DNA of 64,000 bases, taken from positions 372,001-436,000 of the forward strand of contig NZ_JABFDJ010000001.1 in the NCBI RefSeq assembly GCF_013403925.1. The letters run 5' to 3'. This DNA comes from Winogradskyella wichelsiae (GTDB lineage: Bacteria; Bacteroidota; Bacteroidia; Flavobacteriales; Flavobacteriaceae). The position numbers and the translations under genes were made by a program. Of this stretch, positions 18,017 through 26,102 are shown one piece after another. The notes under the pieces were generated by a model, which was given only the letters and a program-made list of their open reading frames with translations, made no database searches and was not told the DNA's origin. The first letter of the stretch is position 1. Every line of letters starts with the position of its first letter.

Positions 18017-19480
18017 TTATTTCTGTAATTGTTTTAAGTAATCTTGAACTATTTTGTAATCATCAAAATCAAAGCGTTCACCTTTAATTTCTTGATAAGT
18101 CTCATGCCCTTTTCCTGCAATAAGAATAATATCTCTTTCTCCAGCCATTTGACAAGCCGTTTTTATAGCTTGCTTTCTATCTGTAATTGATAACGTTTTT
18201 TTAAAGTTCTGCGGCTCAACACCAGCTTCCATATCTTCAATTATGGTTTCAGGAACCTCATTTCTTGGATTATCGCTTGTTAAAATTACTTTAGTACTTA
18301 AAGCAGAAGCGATATGTGCCATTTTAGGTCGTTTTGTTTTGTCTCGATTACCACCACAACCAACAACCGTAATTAGTTCTTCGTTTTTAGTTCTAATATT
18401 ATTGATTGTTTCTAATACATTTTTTAATGCATCTGGCGTATGCGCATAATCAACAATTGCTGTGATTTTGCCTTCTGAAATAAAATATTGAAAACGCCCT
18501 GAAACATTTTCAAGCTCACTTATTAATCTTAATATTTCATCTTTATTTAAACCTAATAATTCAGCTGTTCCGTAAATAGCAAGAATATTATAAGCATTAA
18601 AACTTCCTATTAAACGTGTCCATAATTCACTATCATTAACTTTTAATAGCAAACCACTAAATTCATTTTCTAATATTTGAGCCCTATAATCTGCATAATT
18701 CTTTAATGCGTAAGTATACTTTTTCGCCTTTGTATTTTGCAACATTACTAAGCCGTTTTTATCATCTACGTTTGTTAAAGCAAAAGCCTCACTCGGTAAC
18801 TGATCAAAAAACGTCTTTTTAACATCTCTATATTCTGCAAACGTTGCATGATAATCTAAATGATCATGAGAGAGATTTGTAAATATGCCTCCTTCAAATT
18901 TTAACCCTTCAGTTCTTTTTTGATGAATACCATGAGAGCTCACTTCCATAAAGCAAAACTCTACACCTTCATCATTCATTAACTTTAAATACTTATTTAT
19001 AGTCAATGAATCTGGTGTTGTATGCGTTGCCTTATACTCTTTATCCCCCACCATAATCTTTACGGTTGACAACAACCCAACCTTAAATCCTGCTTTTTCA
19101 AATAGCTGATATAATAAACTAGAAACTGTTGTTTTACCATTGGTTCCTGTAACACCAACTAATTTTAGATTCTCAGAGGGATGACCATAAAAATTAGCAG
19201 CCATGTAAGCCAAAGCTTGATGAGAATTATTTACTTTGATATACGTGATTCCGTTTTGCAAACTTTCAGGAAGCGTTTCGCACACAACAGCTGTTGCTCC
19301 ATCTTTAATCGCTTTTTCTATATAATTATGACCATCAGTTATAGTACCCGAAATTGCCACAAAAATATCATTGACCTCAACTAAACGAGAATCGAATTCC
19401 ATTTTCCCCACAGTTATACTAGTACTGCCAACAACAGCATCTATAGTAACCTTATATAATATATCTTTTAATACCATCAT
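18017..19480 (-). CDS. murE: UDP-MurNAc-tripeptide ligase MurE (meso-DAP type)
   Basis: 487 residues. ATP loop 'GTNGKTT' at 112-118, the lysine region 'HATFAEYRDVKKTFF' and, near the C-terminus, 'SDNPRNEVPE'. The DNPR motif marks enzymes that add meso-diaminopimelate rather than L-lysine, so the cell wall should be of the meso-DAP type. The start ATG overlaps the ftsI stop in an ATGA arrangement, supporting the first of two adjacent methionines. The gene that usually follows in Proteobacteria, murF, is not here. Confidence 0.98.
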   Translation of the reverse strand: MMVLKDILYKVTIDAVVGSTSITVGKMEFDSRLVEVNDIFVAISGTITDGHNYIEKAIKDGATAVVCETLPESLQNGITYIKVNNSHQALAYMAANFYGHPSENLKLVGVTGTNGKTTVSSLLYQLFEKAGFKVGLLSTVKIMVGDKEYKATHTTPDSLTINKYLKLMNDEGVEFCFMEVSSHGIHQKRTEGLKFEGGIFTNLSHDHLDYHATFAEYRDVKKTFFDQLPSEAFALTNVDDKNGLVMLQNTKAKKYTYALKNYADYRAQILENEFSGLLLKVNDSELWTRLIGSFNAYNILAIYGTAELLGLNKDEILRLISELENVSGRFQYFISEGKITAIVDYAHTPDALKNVLETINNIRTKNEELITVVGCGGNRDKTKRPKMAHIASALSTKVILTSDNPRNEVPETIIEDMEAGVEPQNFKKTLSITDRKQAIKTACQMAGERDIILIAGKGHETYQEIKGERFDFDDYKIVQDYLKQLQK

Positions 19481-21495
19481 GACGCTTCTAAAACAATGGT
19501 TTGATTGGTTTGTAATTTTTGATGCTTTTCTACAGATTGTTTTTTCACAACTCCACTTCCTGTTAACTTCACCCTTACATCAATATGTAAATTTTCTAAT
19601 AATGCAATTGCATCCATTGCTGGCATACCAATAACACTTGGCATTAATTCTTTATACTTCCTCGCGTTTTCGTAATAGATTTCATAATCTTCATTCACTA
19701 AATTATCTTTAAAATCTAACGTTTCAACCTCATCTATAATTGGCGTATCTGTATAGATTTTTTGAGCAATTCTTTTAAATACTGGCCCAGAAACATCAGC
19801 ACCATAAAACCCCACCTTTGTACTAGGTTGATGAATAACTACTATACACGAATATTTAGGGTTATCTGCTGGAAAATAACCAGCAAAAGAAGACACATAC
19901 TTTCTTTCTTTTCTCCACTTTTCATAATCTGCATAATCCGTTCTTGCTGTACCCGTTTTACCAGCCATAGAAAATGTTTCAGAATACATACGTCTTCCTG
20001 TACCACGAATAACAACATTCTTCAACATGTCTTGAACTTCCGCTAGAGTTTCATTTGAACATATTTTACCTACTAACACTTCTTTTTTAAAGACTTCAAT
20101 ATTCTTATCAAAAGATTTTACTGATTTTAAAAACCGAGGCTTTATCAACTCACCATCATTAGCAATAGCATTATAAAACGCTAAAATCTGAAGCGGTGTC
20201 ATCCTAAGATTATAGCCATAAGCCATAGAAGGCAATGCATTTCTACTCCAGTTAGAAGCCCCAGGCTTAGGAATATCTGGTTTTCCTTCTCCTATTATAG
20301 CTACACCTAATGGCTGATCTAACCTCCAAGAACTTAACCGATCTAAAAACTTTTCTGGTTGTTTTGCATAATGATCATCAATAATCGTTGCTAAACCAAT
20401 ATTAGAAGACACCTCTAAAGCTCTTGCCGCAGAAATCTCACCATAACCACTACCAGAATCCGTAATTACACGACCATAAAAAGATTTTCTTCCTTTTTTG
20501 GTATCTACAACTGTAGATGTATCTATAACCTTATCTTCTAAAGCCGCCATCATAGCCATGACTTTAAAAGTAGAACCAGGTTCCTGACTTTCACCTACTG
20601 CATAATTTAAGCGTTCATAGTACCCGCCTTTTTTATTTCTACCTAAATTAGATATTGCTTTTATTTCTCCCGTTTTCACATCCATTACCACTACACAACC
20701 ATGATCTGCCTTATAGTACTCTAATTGTTTTAATAAAGAATGATGTGCTATATCTTGAATATTTACATCTATAGTCGTATAAACATCATACCCATCCTGA
20801 GGTTCTACTTGATCGAAATCTGCAATAGGCTTCCATTGACCGTTACCTATTTTCTGCTTTAAACGTTTTCCGTTGGTACCTTGTAAATATTTAACACCAA
20901 AAGCACCATCGATTCCTGGTCTCGTAAAGTTTCCATTTTCATCTTGTCTTTCGTAACCGATAGTACGCTCTGCTACTCCTCCCATTGGATGCTCACGCCT
21001 GGTAGTTTGTTCTACAATTAAACCACCTTTTATAGCACCGAGATTTAATAAAGGAAAATTTCGCATTCTCGTATAATCCGAATAGCTTATGTTTCGAGCT
21101 AACAAGAAATATCTGTTTTTATTTTTTCGAGCTCTTCGAATTACATTTTTATAATAAGATACGGGCTTTTGCTTTTTCTTAAATAGATAAAGCGAATCTG
21201 CCAAAGCACCAATATATTTCTCGAACGTAGCATCTTTAGCCTGAATAGCATCAATTCTTATATCATATTTAGGAATAGAAGTTGCCAATAAGCTTCCATC
21301 AGCAGAATACACATTGCCACGATTTGCAGGAATATCGAAATTCTCTAATGTGCGCTTATCTGCCAGTGCTCTATATTTTTCACCTTGAACAAACTGAATG
21401 CTCACTAATTTGAACACCACAGCAAAAGCGAATACAAGCATGCAGCCTGTCACGAAATATAATCTGTGTAATATGTTTTTCTCAGTTATTGCCAA
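19477..21495 (-). CDS. ftsI: Penicillin-binding protein FtsI/PBP3 with C-terminal PASTA domain
   Basis: 672 residues, the septal transpeptidase. One transmembrane helix (about 13-33), a dimerisation or pedestal domain (about 50-235) and the transpeptidase domain with S308 in 'EPGSTFK', SSN at 363-365 and KTG at 513-515. The last 60 residues form one PASTA domain, which E. coli FtsI lacks. No ATG is available near the conserved N-terminus; the TTG at 21495 four bases after the ftsL stop is the likely start. It works with FtsW. Confidence 0.97.
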   Translation of the reverse strand: MAITEKNILHRLYFVTGCMLVFAFAVVFKLVSIQFVQGEKYRALADKRTLENFDIPANRGNVYSADGSLLATSIPKYDIRIDAIQAKDATFEKYIGALADSLYLFKKKQKPVSYYKNVIRRARKNKNRYFLLARNISYSDYTRMRNFPLLNLGAIKGGLIVEQTTRREHPMGGVAERTIGYERQDENGNFTRPGIDGAFGVKYLQGTNGKRLKQKIGNGQWKPIADFDQVEPQDGYDVYTTIDVNIQDIAHHSLLKQLEYYKADHGCVVVMDVKTGEIKAISNLGRNKKGGYYERLNYAVGESQEPGSTFKVMAMMAALEDKVIDTSTVVDTKKGRKSFYGRVITDSGSGYGEISAARALEVSSNIGLATIIDDHYAKQPEKFLDRLSSWRLDQPLGVAIIGEGKPDIPKPGASNWSRNALPSMAYGYNLRMTPLQILAFYNAIANDGELIKPRFLKSVKSFDKNIEVFKKEVLVGKICSNETLAEVQDMLKNVVIRGTGRRMYSETFSMAGKTGTARTDYADYEKWRKERKYVSSFAGYFPADNPKYSCIVVIHQPSTKVGFYGADVSGPVFKRIAQKIYTDTPIIDEVETLDFKDNLVNEDYEIYYENARKYKELMPSVIGMPAMDAIALLENLHIDVRVKLTGSGVVKKQSVEKHQKLQTNQTIVLEAS

Positions 21496-21499
21496 AGCT

Positions 21500-21820
21500 T
21501 TATTGCTCTTGTGATTTTACTATAATTTTTGTTGGTGGGTTTAAGGAAATCCCGATTCCTTTACCTTTCATCACGCCTTCTACGAAAGATTCTTTTTTAA
21601 GCTGCATTAACTTTCCTCTTTTATCTACAAAAGCTGAACGCAACTCTTTTACTTCATTTGTTAGTTTAGCTATTTCATAAACTTTTTGATCCGCACTGTG
21701 TGAACTTGCAATCATAACAATTGCCAAAACAGAAATAAAAATGATGATACGCCAATTTTTAAACGAATCATCACTGACTAGAAACTTCCCTTTTAATATG
21801 CTATATATGCCTTTTCTCAT
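21500..21820 (-). CDS. ftsL: FtsL-like small divisome protein
   Basis: 106 residues: N-terminal cytoplasmic part of about 24, one transmembrane helix (about 25-42) and a periplasmic coiled-coil with heptad-like IAKLTNEVKELRSAF. Size, topology and location between rsmH and ftsI match FtsL, which bridges FtsQ/FtsB and the FtsWI synthase. Sequence of this family is poorly conserved, so the call leans on context. The start overlaps the rsmH stop by four bases (ATGA). Confidence 0.85.
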   Translation of the reverse strand: MRKGIYSILKGKFLVSDDSFKNWRIIIFISVLAIVMIASSHSADQKVYEIAKLTNEVKELRSAFVDKRGKLMQLKKESFVEGVMKGKGIGISLNPPTKIIVKSQEQ

Positions 21821-22713
21821 AGTTTCTTAGCAATCCTCAGTTTTGCGCTTCTCGCTCTATTATTTATTTTTATTTCTTCTTTTGAAGGAACAATCAATCC
21901 GCCCACTTTTTTTAAGGGAACTTCAAAATTCCCAAAAACATCACGTTCGGGTTCCCCTTCAAATAACCCATTCCTTATAAATCGTTTTACTAAACGATCC
22001 TCTAAGGAGTGGTAAGAAATAAAACTTAACCTACCCTCTTTTTTTAAGACTTCTGGCATCTGAAGCAGCAATTCCTTTAAAACTTCAATCTCTTGATTTA
22101 CCTCTATTCTAATCGCCTGATAAATTTGCGCTAGAACCTTATTTTCTTTTTGATGATTTAAAAATTGTTTTAAAACCGCCTTTAATTCTTCACTTGTTTT
22201 TATTTCGGCATTTTTTCTTTCCTCAACAATAGCTTTAGCCATTGCAGGAGCATTTCGTAACTCACCATACTGAAACAAAACTGCTCTTATTTGCTCTTCG
22301 TCATAATTATTAATAACCTCAAAAGCAGATAACTTACTGTCTTGATTCATTCGCATATCCAAATCCGCTTCAAATCGTGTTGAAAAACCACGTTCAGCAA
22401 CATCAAACTGATGAGAAGACACTCCGAAATCTGCCAAAACCCCATCAACCTCTTTTACTCCATAAAACCTTAAAAATCTTTTTACAAATCTGAAGTTCTC
22501 ATTAATAAGTACAAACCTTTCGTCGTCAATAGCATTTTCTAAAGCGTCTTTATCTTGATCAAAAGCGTACAATTTTCCATTAGGACCTAATCTAGATAAG
22601 ATTTCGCGACTATGACCACCACCTCCAAAAGTGACATCTACATAAACACCATCTGGTTTAATTGCTAAACCATTTACTGTTTCTTTTAGTAATACTGCAT
22701 TATGATAATCCAT
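21817..22713 (-). CDS. rsmH: 16S rRNA (cytosine(1402)-N(4))-methyltransferase RsmH
   Basis: 298 residues from the ATG at 22713 (MDYHNAVLLKETVNGL), which matches the conserved family start; the frame stays open upstream through mraZ but that part is out-of-frame mraZ sequence. SAM-binding features: 'YVDVTFGGGGHSREIL' and 'YAFDQDKDAL', then 'DGVLADFGVSSHQFD', 'RGFSTRFEADLDMRM' and the C-terminal 'SFISYHSLEDRLVKRF'. It methylates C1402 of 16S rRNA. The start lies 14 bases inside the mraZ coding region, so the two are coupled. Confidence 0.97.
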   Translation of the reverse strand: MDYHNAVLLKETVNGLAIKPDGVYVDVTFGGGGHSREILSRLGPNGKLYAFDQDKDALENAIDDERFVLINENFRFVKRFLRFYGVKEVDGVLADFGVSSHQFDVAERGFSTRFEADLDMRMNQDSKLSAFEVINNYDEEQIRAVLFQYGELRNAPAMAKAIVEERKNAEIKTSEELKAVLKQFLNHQKENKVLAQIYQAIRIEVNQEIEVLKELLLQMPEVLKKEGRLSFISYHSLEDRLVKRFIRNGLFEGEPERDVFGNFEVPLKKVGGLIVPSKEEIKINNRARSAKLRIAKKL

Positions 22714-23170
22714 TATCGTCTTCGTCTTGCCCCATGACTTCCTCGGCCAAATCTGCAAAATCTGAAGCCGCATCATCAATAGCTTGTTCGTATTTATTTT
22801 TATCCCAAATCTCAAGAATATTAACAGCAGACGCCAAAACCACTTCTTTTGAAATTCCAGAAAAACCAATTAGGTCTTTCGGAATCAATAAACGGCCAGC
22901 ACTATCTACCTCTACAATTTTAACACCCGCTGTAAAACGTCTTATAAAATCATTATTCTTTTTCTTAAAACGGTTAAGCTTATTTAATTTTTCCATCATT
23001 TTGTTCCACTCAGACATCGGATACAATTCTAAACAAGGCTGAAAAACAGCTCGCTTTAAAACAAATCCATCTTGCAAAGCTGATGAAAGCTGTTTTTTAA
23101 GCACAGCAGGTATCATTAGCCTTCCTTTAGCATCCGCTTTACATTCGTATGTCCCTATAAATGAATTCAA
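22700..23170 (-). CDS. mraZ: Transcriptional regulator MraZ (TTG start)
   Basis: 156 residues made of two AbrB-like swapped hairpin repeats; the signatures 'GTYECKADAKGRLMIP' (first) and 'VEVDSAGRLLIP' (second) are clear. MraZ binds repeated boxes in its own promoter and controls the division cluster. No ATG fits the conserved N-terminus; the TTG at 23170, preceded by AAAGGAAA about 7 bases upstream, gives MNSFIGTYECK and the usual length. It is the first gene of the dcw cluster. Four in-phase GTGGT repeats lie just upstream. Confidence 0.96.
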   Translation of the reverse strand: MNSFIGTYECKADAKGRLMIPAVLKKQLSSALQDGFVLKRAVFQPCLELYPMSEWNKMMEKLNKLNRFKKKNNDFIRRFTAGVKIVEVDSAGRLLIPKDLIGFSGISKEVVLASAVNILEIWDKNKYEQAIDDAASDFADLAEEVMGQDEDDNGLS

Positions 23171-23182
23171 AAGATTTCCTTT

Positions 23183-23247
23183 ACCACTTTAACGATTCAA
23201 ATTCAAAGATATTGAAAAAAACACCACTTTTTACCACATCTTACCAC
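23183..23247 (-). promoter_or_regulatory. MraZ-box-like operator: in-phase GTGGT repeats
   Basis: On the minus strand GTGGT occurs at 23243-23247, 23233-23237 and 23223-23227, spaced exactly 10 bp, and again at 23183-23187, which is 40 bp further in the same helical phase. Known MraZ operators are runs of short G-rich boxes with 10-bp periodicity. The arrangement directly in front of mraZ makes autoregulation very likely. Confidence 0.75.
23204..23211 (-). promoter_or_regulatory. Putative mraZ/dcw promoter -7 element
   Basis: TATCTTTG on the minus strand matches the Bacteroidota -7 consensus TAnnTTTG, about 33 bp before the TTG start of mraZ. It lies between the three clustered GTGGT boxes and the single one, so bound MraZ would overlap the polymerase site. 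No good -33 TTTG is visible. Confidence 0.5.
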
Positions 23248-23420
23248 ATTTGTTGATAAGTTTTAAGGTTGTTTACTCTAAATCTTGTTCAATGTCAATA
23301 AATTCGTCTTGCGAGAAGATATTATCGAAGTGGGAATTATTAACATAGAGAAGTTAAGATGGTCGTGGATAAAAAACATTGATATTTCCCTCATATTATT
23401 TATATTCTAGCGGAAATAGT

Positions 23421-23428
23421 TATATTTG
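23421..23428 (+). promoter_or_regulatory. Putative promoter -7 element of the alpha/beta hydrolase gene
   Basis: TATATTTG matches TAnnTTTG and lies 28 bp before the chosen ATG. The upstream -33 element is not clear. Confidence 0.4.
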
Positions 23429-23456
23429 TTTTTAACACATAAGTACGAATTTGCAA

Positions 23457-24221
23457 ATGGCACACCTTTTAAAAAAAGAAAAGGAATTTAGATATATTGA
23501 AGTAGGCGAAGGCAAACCAATTATTGTGTTGCACGGCTTAATGGGTGGCCTCAGTAATTTTGATGGAGTGACTAAATTCTTCAGTTCTGAAGGGTACAAG
23601 GTTATCATACCTGAACTACCTATTTACAGTATGACACTGTTAAAAACTAATGTAAAAAGCTTTGCTAATTACCTTAGAGATTTTATTGAATTTAAAGGCT
23701 TAGATGATGTTATTTTACTAGGAAATTCTTTAGGTGGTCATATTGGCTTATATCACACAAAATTATATCCCGAAAAAATAAAAGCACTTATTATTACAGG
23801 AAGTTCTGGACTTTATGAAAGCGCCATGGGAGGCGGTTATACAAAGCGAAGTGATTACGAGGTAATGAAAAAGAAAGCTCAAGAAGTTTTTTACGATCCC
23901 GCAGTTGCAACAAAAGAAATTGTAGATGAAGTTTACGAAACTGTAAATGACAGAAACAAGCTAATTAAAACACTAGCAATTGCTAAAAGTGCTATTAGAC
24001 ATAATATGGCTAAGGATTTACCCAACATGTATACTCCTATTTGTATTATATGGGGAAAAAATGATCATGTTACCCCACCTGAAGTCGCTGAAGAGTTTAA
24101 TGAATTATTACCTGATTCTGAGCTCTATTGGATTGACAAATGTGGACATGCAGCAATGATGGAACATCCTGATGAGTTTAATGAGATTTTAATAGGATGG
24201 CTTAAAAAACGCGCATTTTAA
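23457..24221 (+). CDS. Alpha/beta-hydrolase fold protein
   Basis: 254 residues. The ATG at 23457 is preferred to the TTG two codons earlier. Fold markers in order: 'IIVLHGLMGGLSNFDG' (oxyanion strand), nucleophile elbow 'LLGNSLGGHIGLYH' with the catalytic Ser in GNSLGG, Asp in 'WGKNDHVTPPEVAEEF' and His in 'DKCGHAAMMEHPDEF'. No signal peptide, so cytoplasmic. The type resembles small esterases and C-C hydrolases; substrate unknown. It is followed by engB on the same strand. Confidence 0.85.
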   Translation: MAHLLKKEKEFRYIEVGEGKPIIVLHGLMGGLSNFDGVTKFFSSEGYKVIIPELPIYSMTLLKTNVKSFANYLRDFIEFKGLDDVILLGNSLGGHIGLYHTKLYPEKIKALIITGSSGLYESAMGGGYTKRSDYEVMKKKAQEVFYDPAVATKEIVDEVYETVNDRNKLIKTLAIAKSAIRHNMAKDLPNMYTPICIIWGKNDHVTPPEVAEEFNELLPDSELYWIDKCGHAAMMEHPDEFNEILIGWLKKRAF

Positions 24222-24314
24222 TAAAATACGTAATAAGTTCTATAACATATTACCCAAACAGAATTACCAGAAAGTTTAATTAAAAAGAGATTCTTGCGCT
24301 TACAGGAAATGAAC

Positions 24315-24932
24315 ATGAAAATAAAATCAGCTGAATTTGTAGTTAGTAATTCTGAAGTGGAAAAATGTCCTAAGAACAATATGCCAGAATATGCTTTTAT
24401 AGGACGAAGTAATGTCGGAAAATCTTCATTGATTAACATGCTTACCGATAGAAAGAGTCTTGCTAAGACTTCTGGACGACCTGGAAAAACACAACTAATT
24501 AATCATTTTACAATAAATAAAACTTGGTATTTGGTCGATTTACCTGGTTATGGTTATGCACGCGTTTCAAAATCTTCGAAACAAAAATTTCAGAAATTTA
24601 TTACTAATTATTTTGAACAACGTCAACAACTCGTTTCCGCCTTTGTTTTAGTTGACATTAGACATAAACCTCAGCCTATAGATTTAGAGTTTATGCAATA
24701 TTTAGGTGAGAGCGAAATTCCTTTTGGTATTATATTTACTAAAGCAGACAAGCTAAAACCAATGGCTATTGAACGTCATGTAGATGAGTACTGCCAAGAA
24801 CTTTTAAAGTTTTGGGAAGAGCTACCATCTTATTTTGTAACATCGTCTTCTAAAAGTATTGGAAAGGATGAAGTATTAAATTTCATTGATGCCACCAACG
24901 AAGAAATAGAACAATTACGTGCTAATCAATAA
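24315..24932 (+). CDS. engB: Ribosome biogenesis GTP-binding protein EngB/YsxC
   Basis: 205 residues from the ATG at 24315 (MKIKSAEFVVS), preceded by GGAA; two alternative starts just upstream are not conserved. GTPase motifs: G1 'GRSNVGKS' at 30-37, G3 'DLPGYG' at 75-80, G4 'TKADK' and G5 'TSSSK'. EngB helps assemble the large ribosomal subunit. The stop is only 3 bp from that of the convergent permease gene. Confidence 0.96.
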   Translation: MKIKSAEFVVSNSEVEKCPKNNMPEYAFIGRSNVGKSSLINMLTDRKSLAKTSGRPGKTQLINHFTINKTWYLVDLPGYGYARVSKSSKQKFQKFITNYFEQRQQLVSAFVLVDIRHKPQPIDLEFMQYLGESEIPFGIIFTKADKLKPMAIERHVDEYCQELLKFWEELPSYFVTSSSKSIGKDEVLNFIDATNEEIEQLRANQ

Positions 24933-24935
24933 CCT

Positions 24936-26030
24936 TTAAGACTTTACATCTAAAGCATCTCTTAAAGCATTACCAACCAACATAAAAGCCATTACCAACA
25001 ACATAATACAAAGTCCTGGTATTAAGGCTAGGTAGGGCTTACCTAATATAATATAATTGTAATGATCTTTAATCATAGCACCCCAACTTGCCATTGGTGG
25101 CTGTGCTCCAATACCTAAAAAACTTAATCCACTTTCTATTAAAATAGCTGCTGCAAAATTAGCTGCAGAAATAACGATTAAAGGACCAAAAATATTAGGC
25201 AATATATGTTTTGTTATAATTCGGTAATCATTGTAACCTAAAGCTCTTGCTGCTGTAACATATTGCATTTCTTTAGCACTAATAATTTGCCCTCTAACAA
25301 CTCTTGCCACTTCTACCCACATTGTTAAGCCAACAGCAATAAAAACTTGCCAAAACCCTTTTCCTAAAGCCAAGGTTATTGCTATTACTAATAGTAAAGT
25401 AGGGATAGACCATGTAATATTGATAATCCACATAATAAACGCATCAACCTTCCCTCCATAGTAACCTGCTAAACTCCCCATTAAAAGCCCCACTATTAAT
25501 GATATAAAAACGGCAACAAAACCTATAAAGAAAGAAATTCTCGAACCTATTAAAATTCGACTTAAATAATCTCGTCCGTATTTATCTGTTCCAAAAATGA
25601 ATGTTCTATTATCGATATGTTTTTTATAGTCTAAATTAGAAAAACGAAACAAATCAATTTGTTTTTCCTGTCCTTTTAATCCATCTGAAGCATATTCTGT
25701 GTAATATAAAACACCTTTATTTACACTATAAGATTCAATAGGAATTTCAGTATCTGTATTATTTTCTCCAAAGAAGTATTTTGAAAATATATTTTGATCC
25801 GTTTTTATCCCTGAAGGAATAGTTAATATTTCAACTTTAAAACCTGGCGATTTAGAGTGAATAGACAAATGCATCTGATTAGCATTCATAGAGGCATCTG
25901 GAGCAAAAACATATGCAAATACAGAAACCATCCCAATGCACACAATGACAAACAAACTAAAAACGCCCCAAAAGTTCTTTTTAAACTTTTGAAGCGCCAA
26001 GCTTGTTAATGAATTATTTTTATTAGACAT
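24936..26030 (-). CDS. OppC/DppC-type ABC transporter permease
   Basis: 364 residues. After a short N-terminus and a first transmembrane helix (about 19-41) there is a large periplasmic insert (about 45-155) and then the five-helix permease domain. The EAA-type loop is 'EMQYVTAARALGYNDYRIITKHILPN', and 'FGTDKYGRDYLSRILIGSR' is typical of OppC/DppC. Such permeases import oligopeptides or nickel with an OppB partner, ATPases and a binding protein, none of which is adjacent here. The long periplasmic insert is larger than in E. coli OppC. Substrate unknown. Confidence 0.87.
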   Translation of the reverse strand: MSNKNNSLTSLALQKFKKNFWGVFSLFVIVCIGMVSVFAYVFAPDASMNANQMHLSIHSKSPGFKVEILTIPSGIKTDQNIFSKYFFGENNTDTEIPIESYSVNKGVLYYTEYASDGLKGQEKQIDLFRFSNLDYKKHIDNRTFIFGTDKYGRDYLSRILIGSRISFFIGFVAVFISLIVGLLMGSLAGYYGGKVDAFIMWIINITWSIPTLLLVIAITLALGKGFWQVFIAVGLTMWVEVARVVRGQIISAKEMQYVTAARALGYNDYRIITKHILPNIFGPLIVISAANFAAAILIESGLSFLGIGAQPPMASWGAMIKDHYNYIILGKPYLALIPGLCIMLLVMAFMLVGNALRDALDVKS

Positions 26031-26102
26031 TCATCTTTATAAATTAGTAATCGCTTTGTAATAAATTCTTAGCTACAAAGGTATTCTATTTTATCACTTT
26101 AT

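Noticed and set aside
19371..19634. Frame of 87 codons opposite ftsI/murE
   Set aside because: Lies fully antisense to two certain genes; residue use is typical of a shadow.
22714..22869. N-terminal extension of RsmH
   Set aside because: The additional residues come from another frame of mraZ and are not conserved; the ATG at 22713 fits the family.
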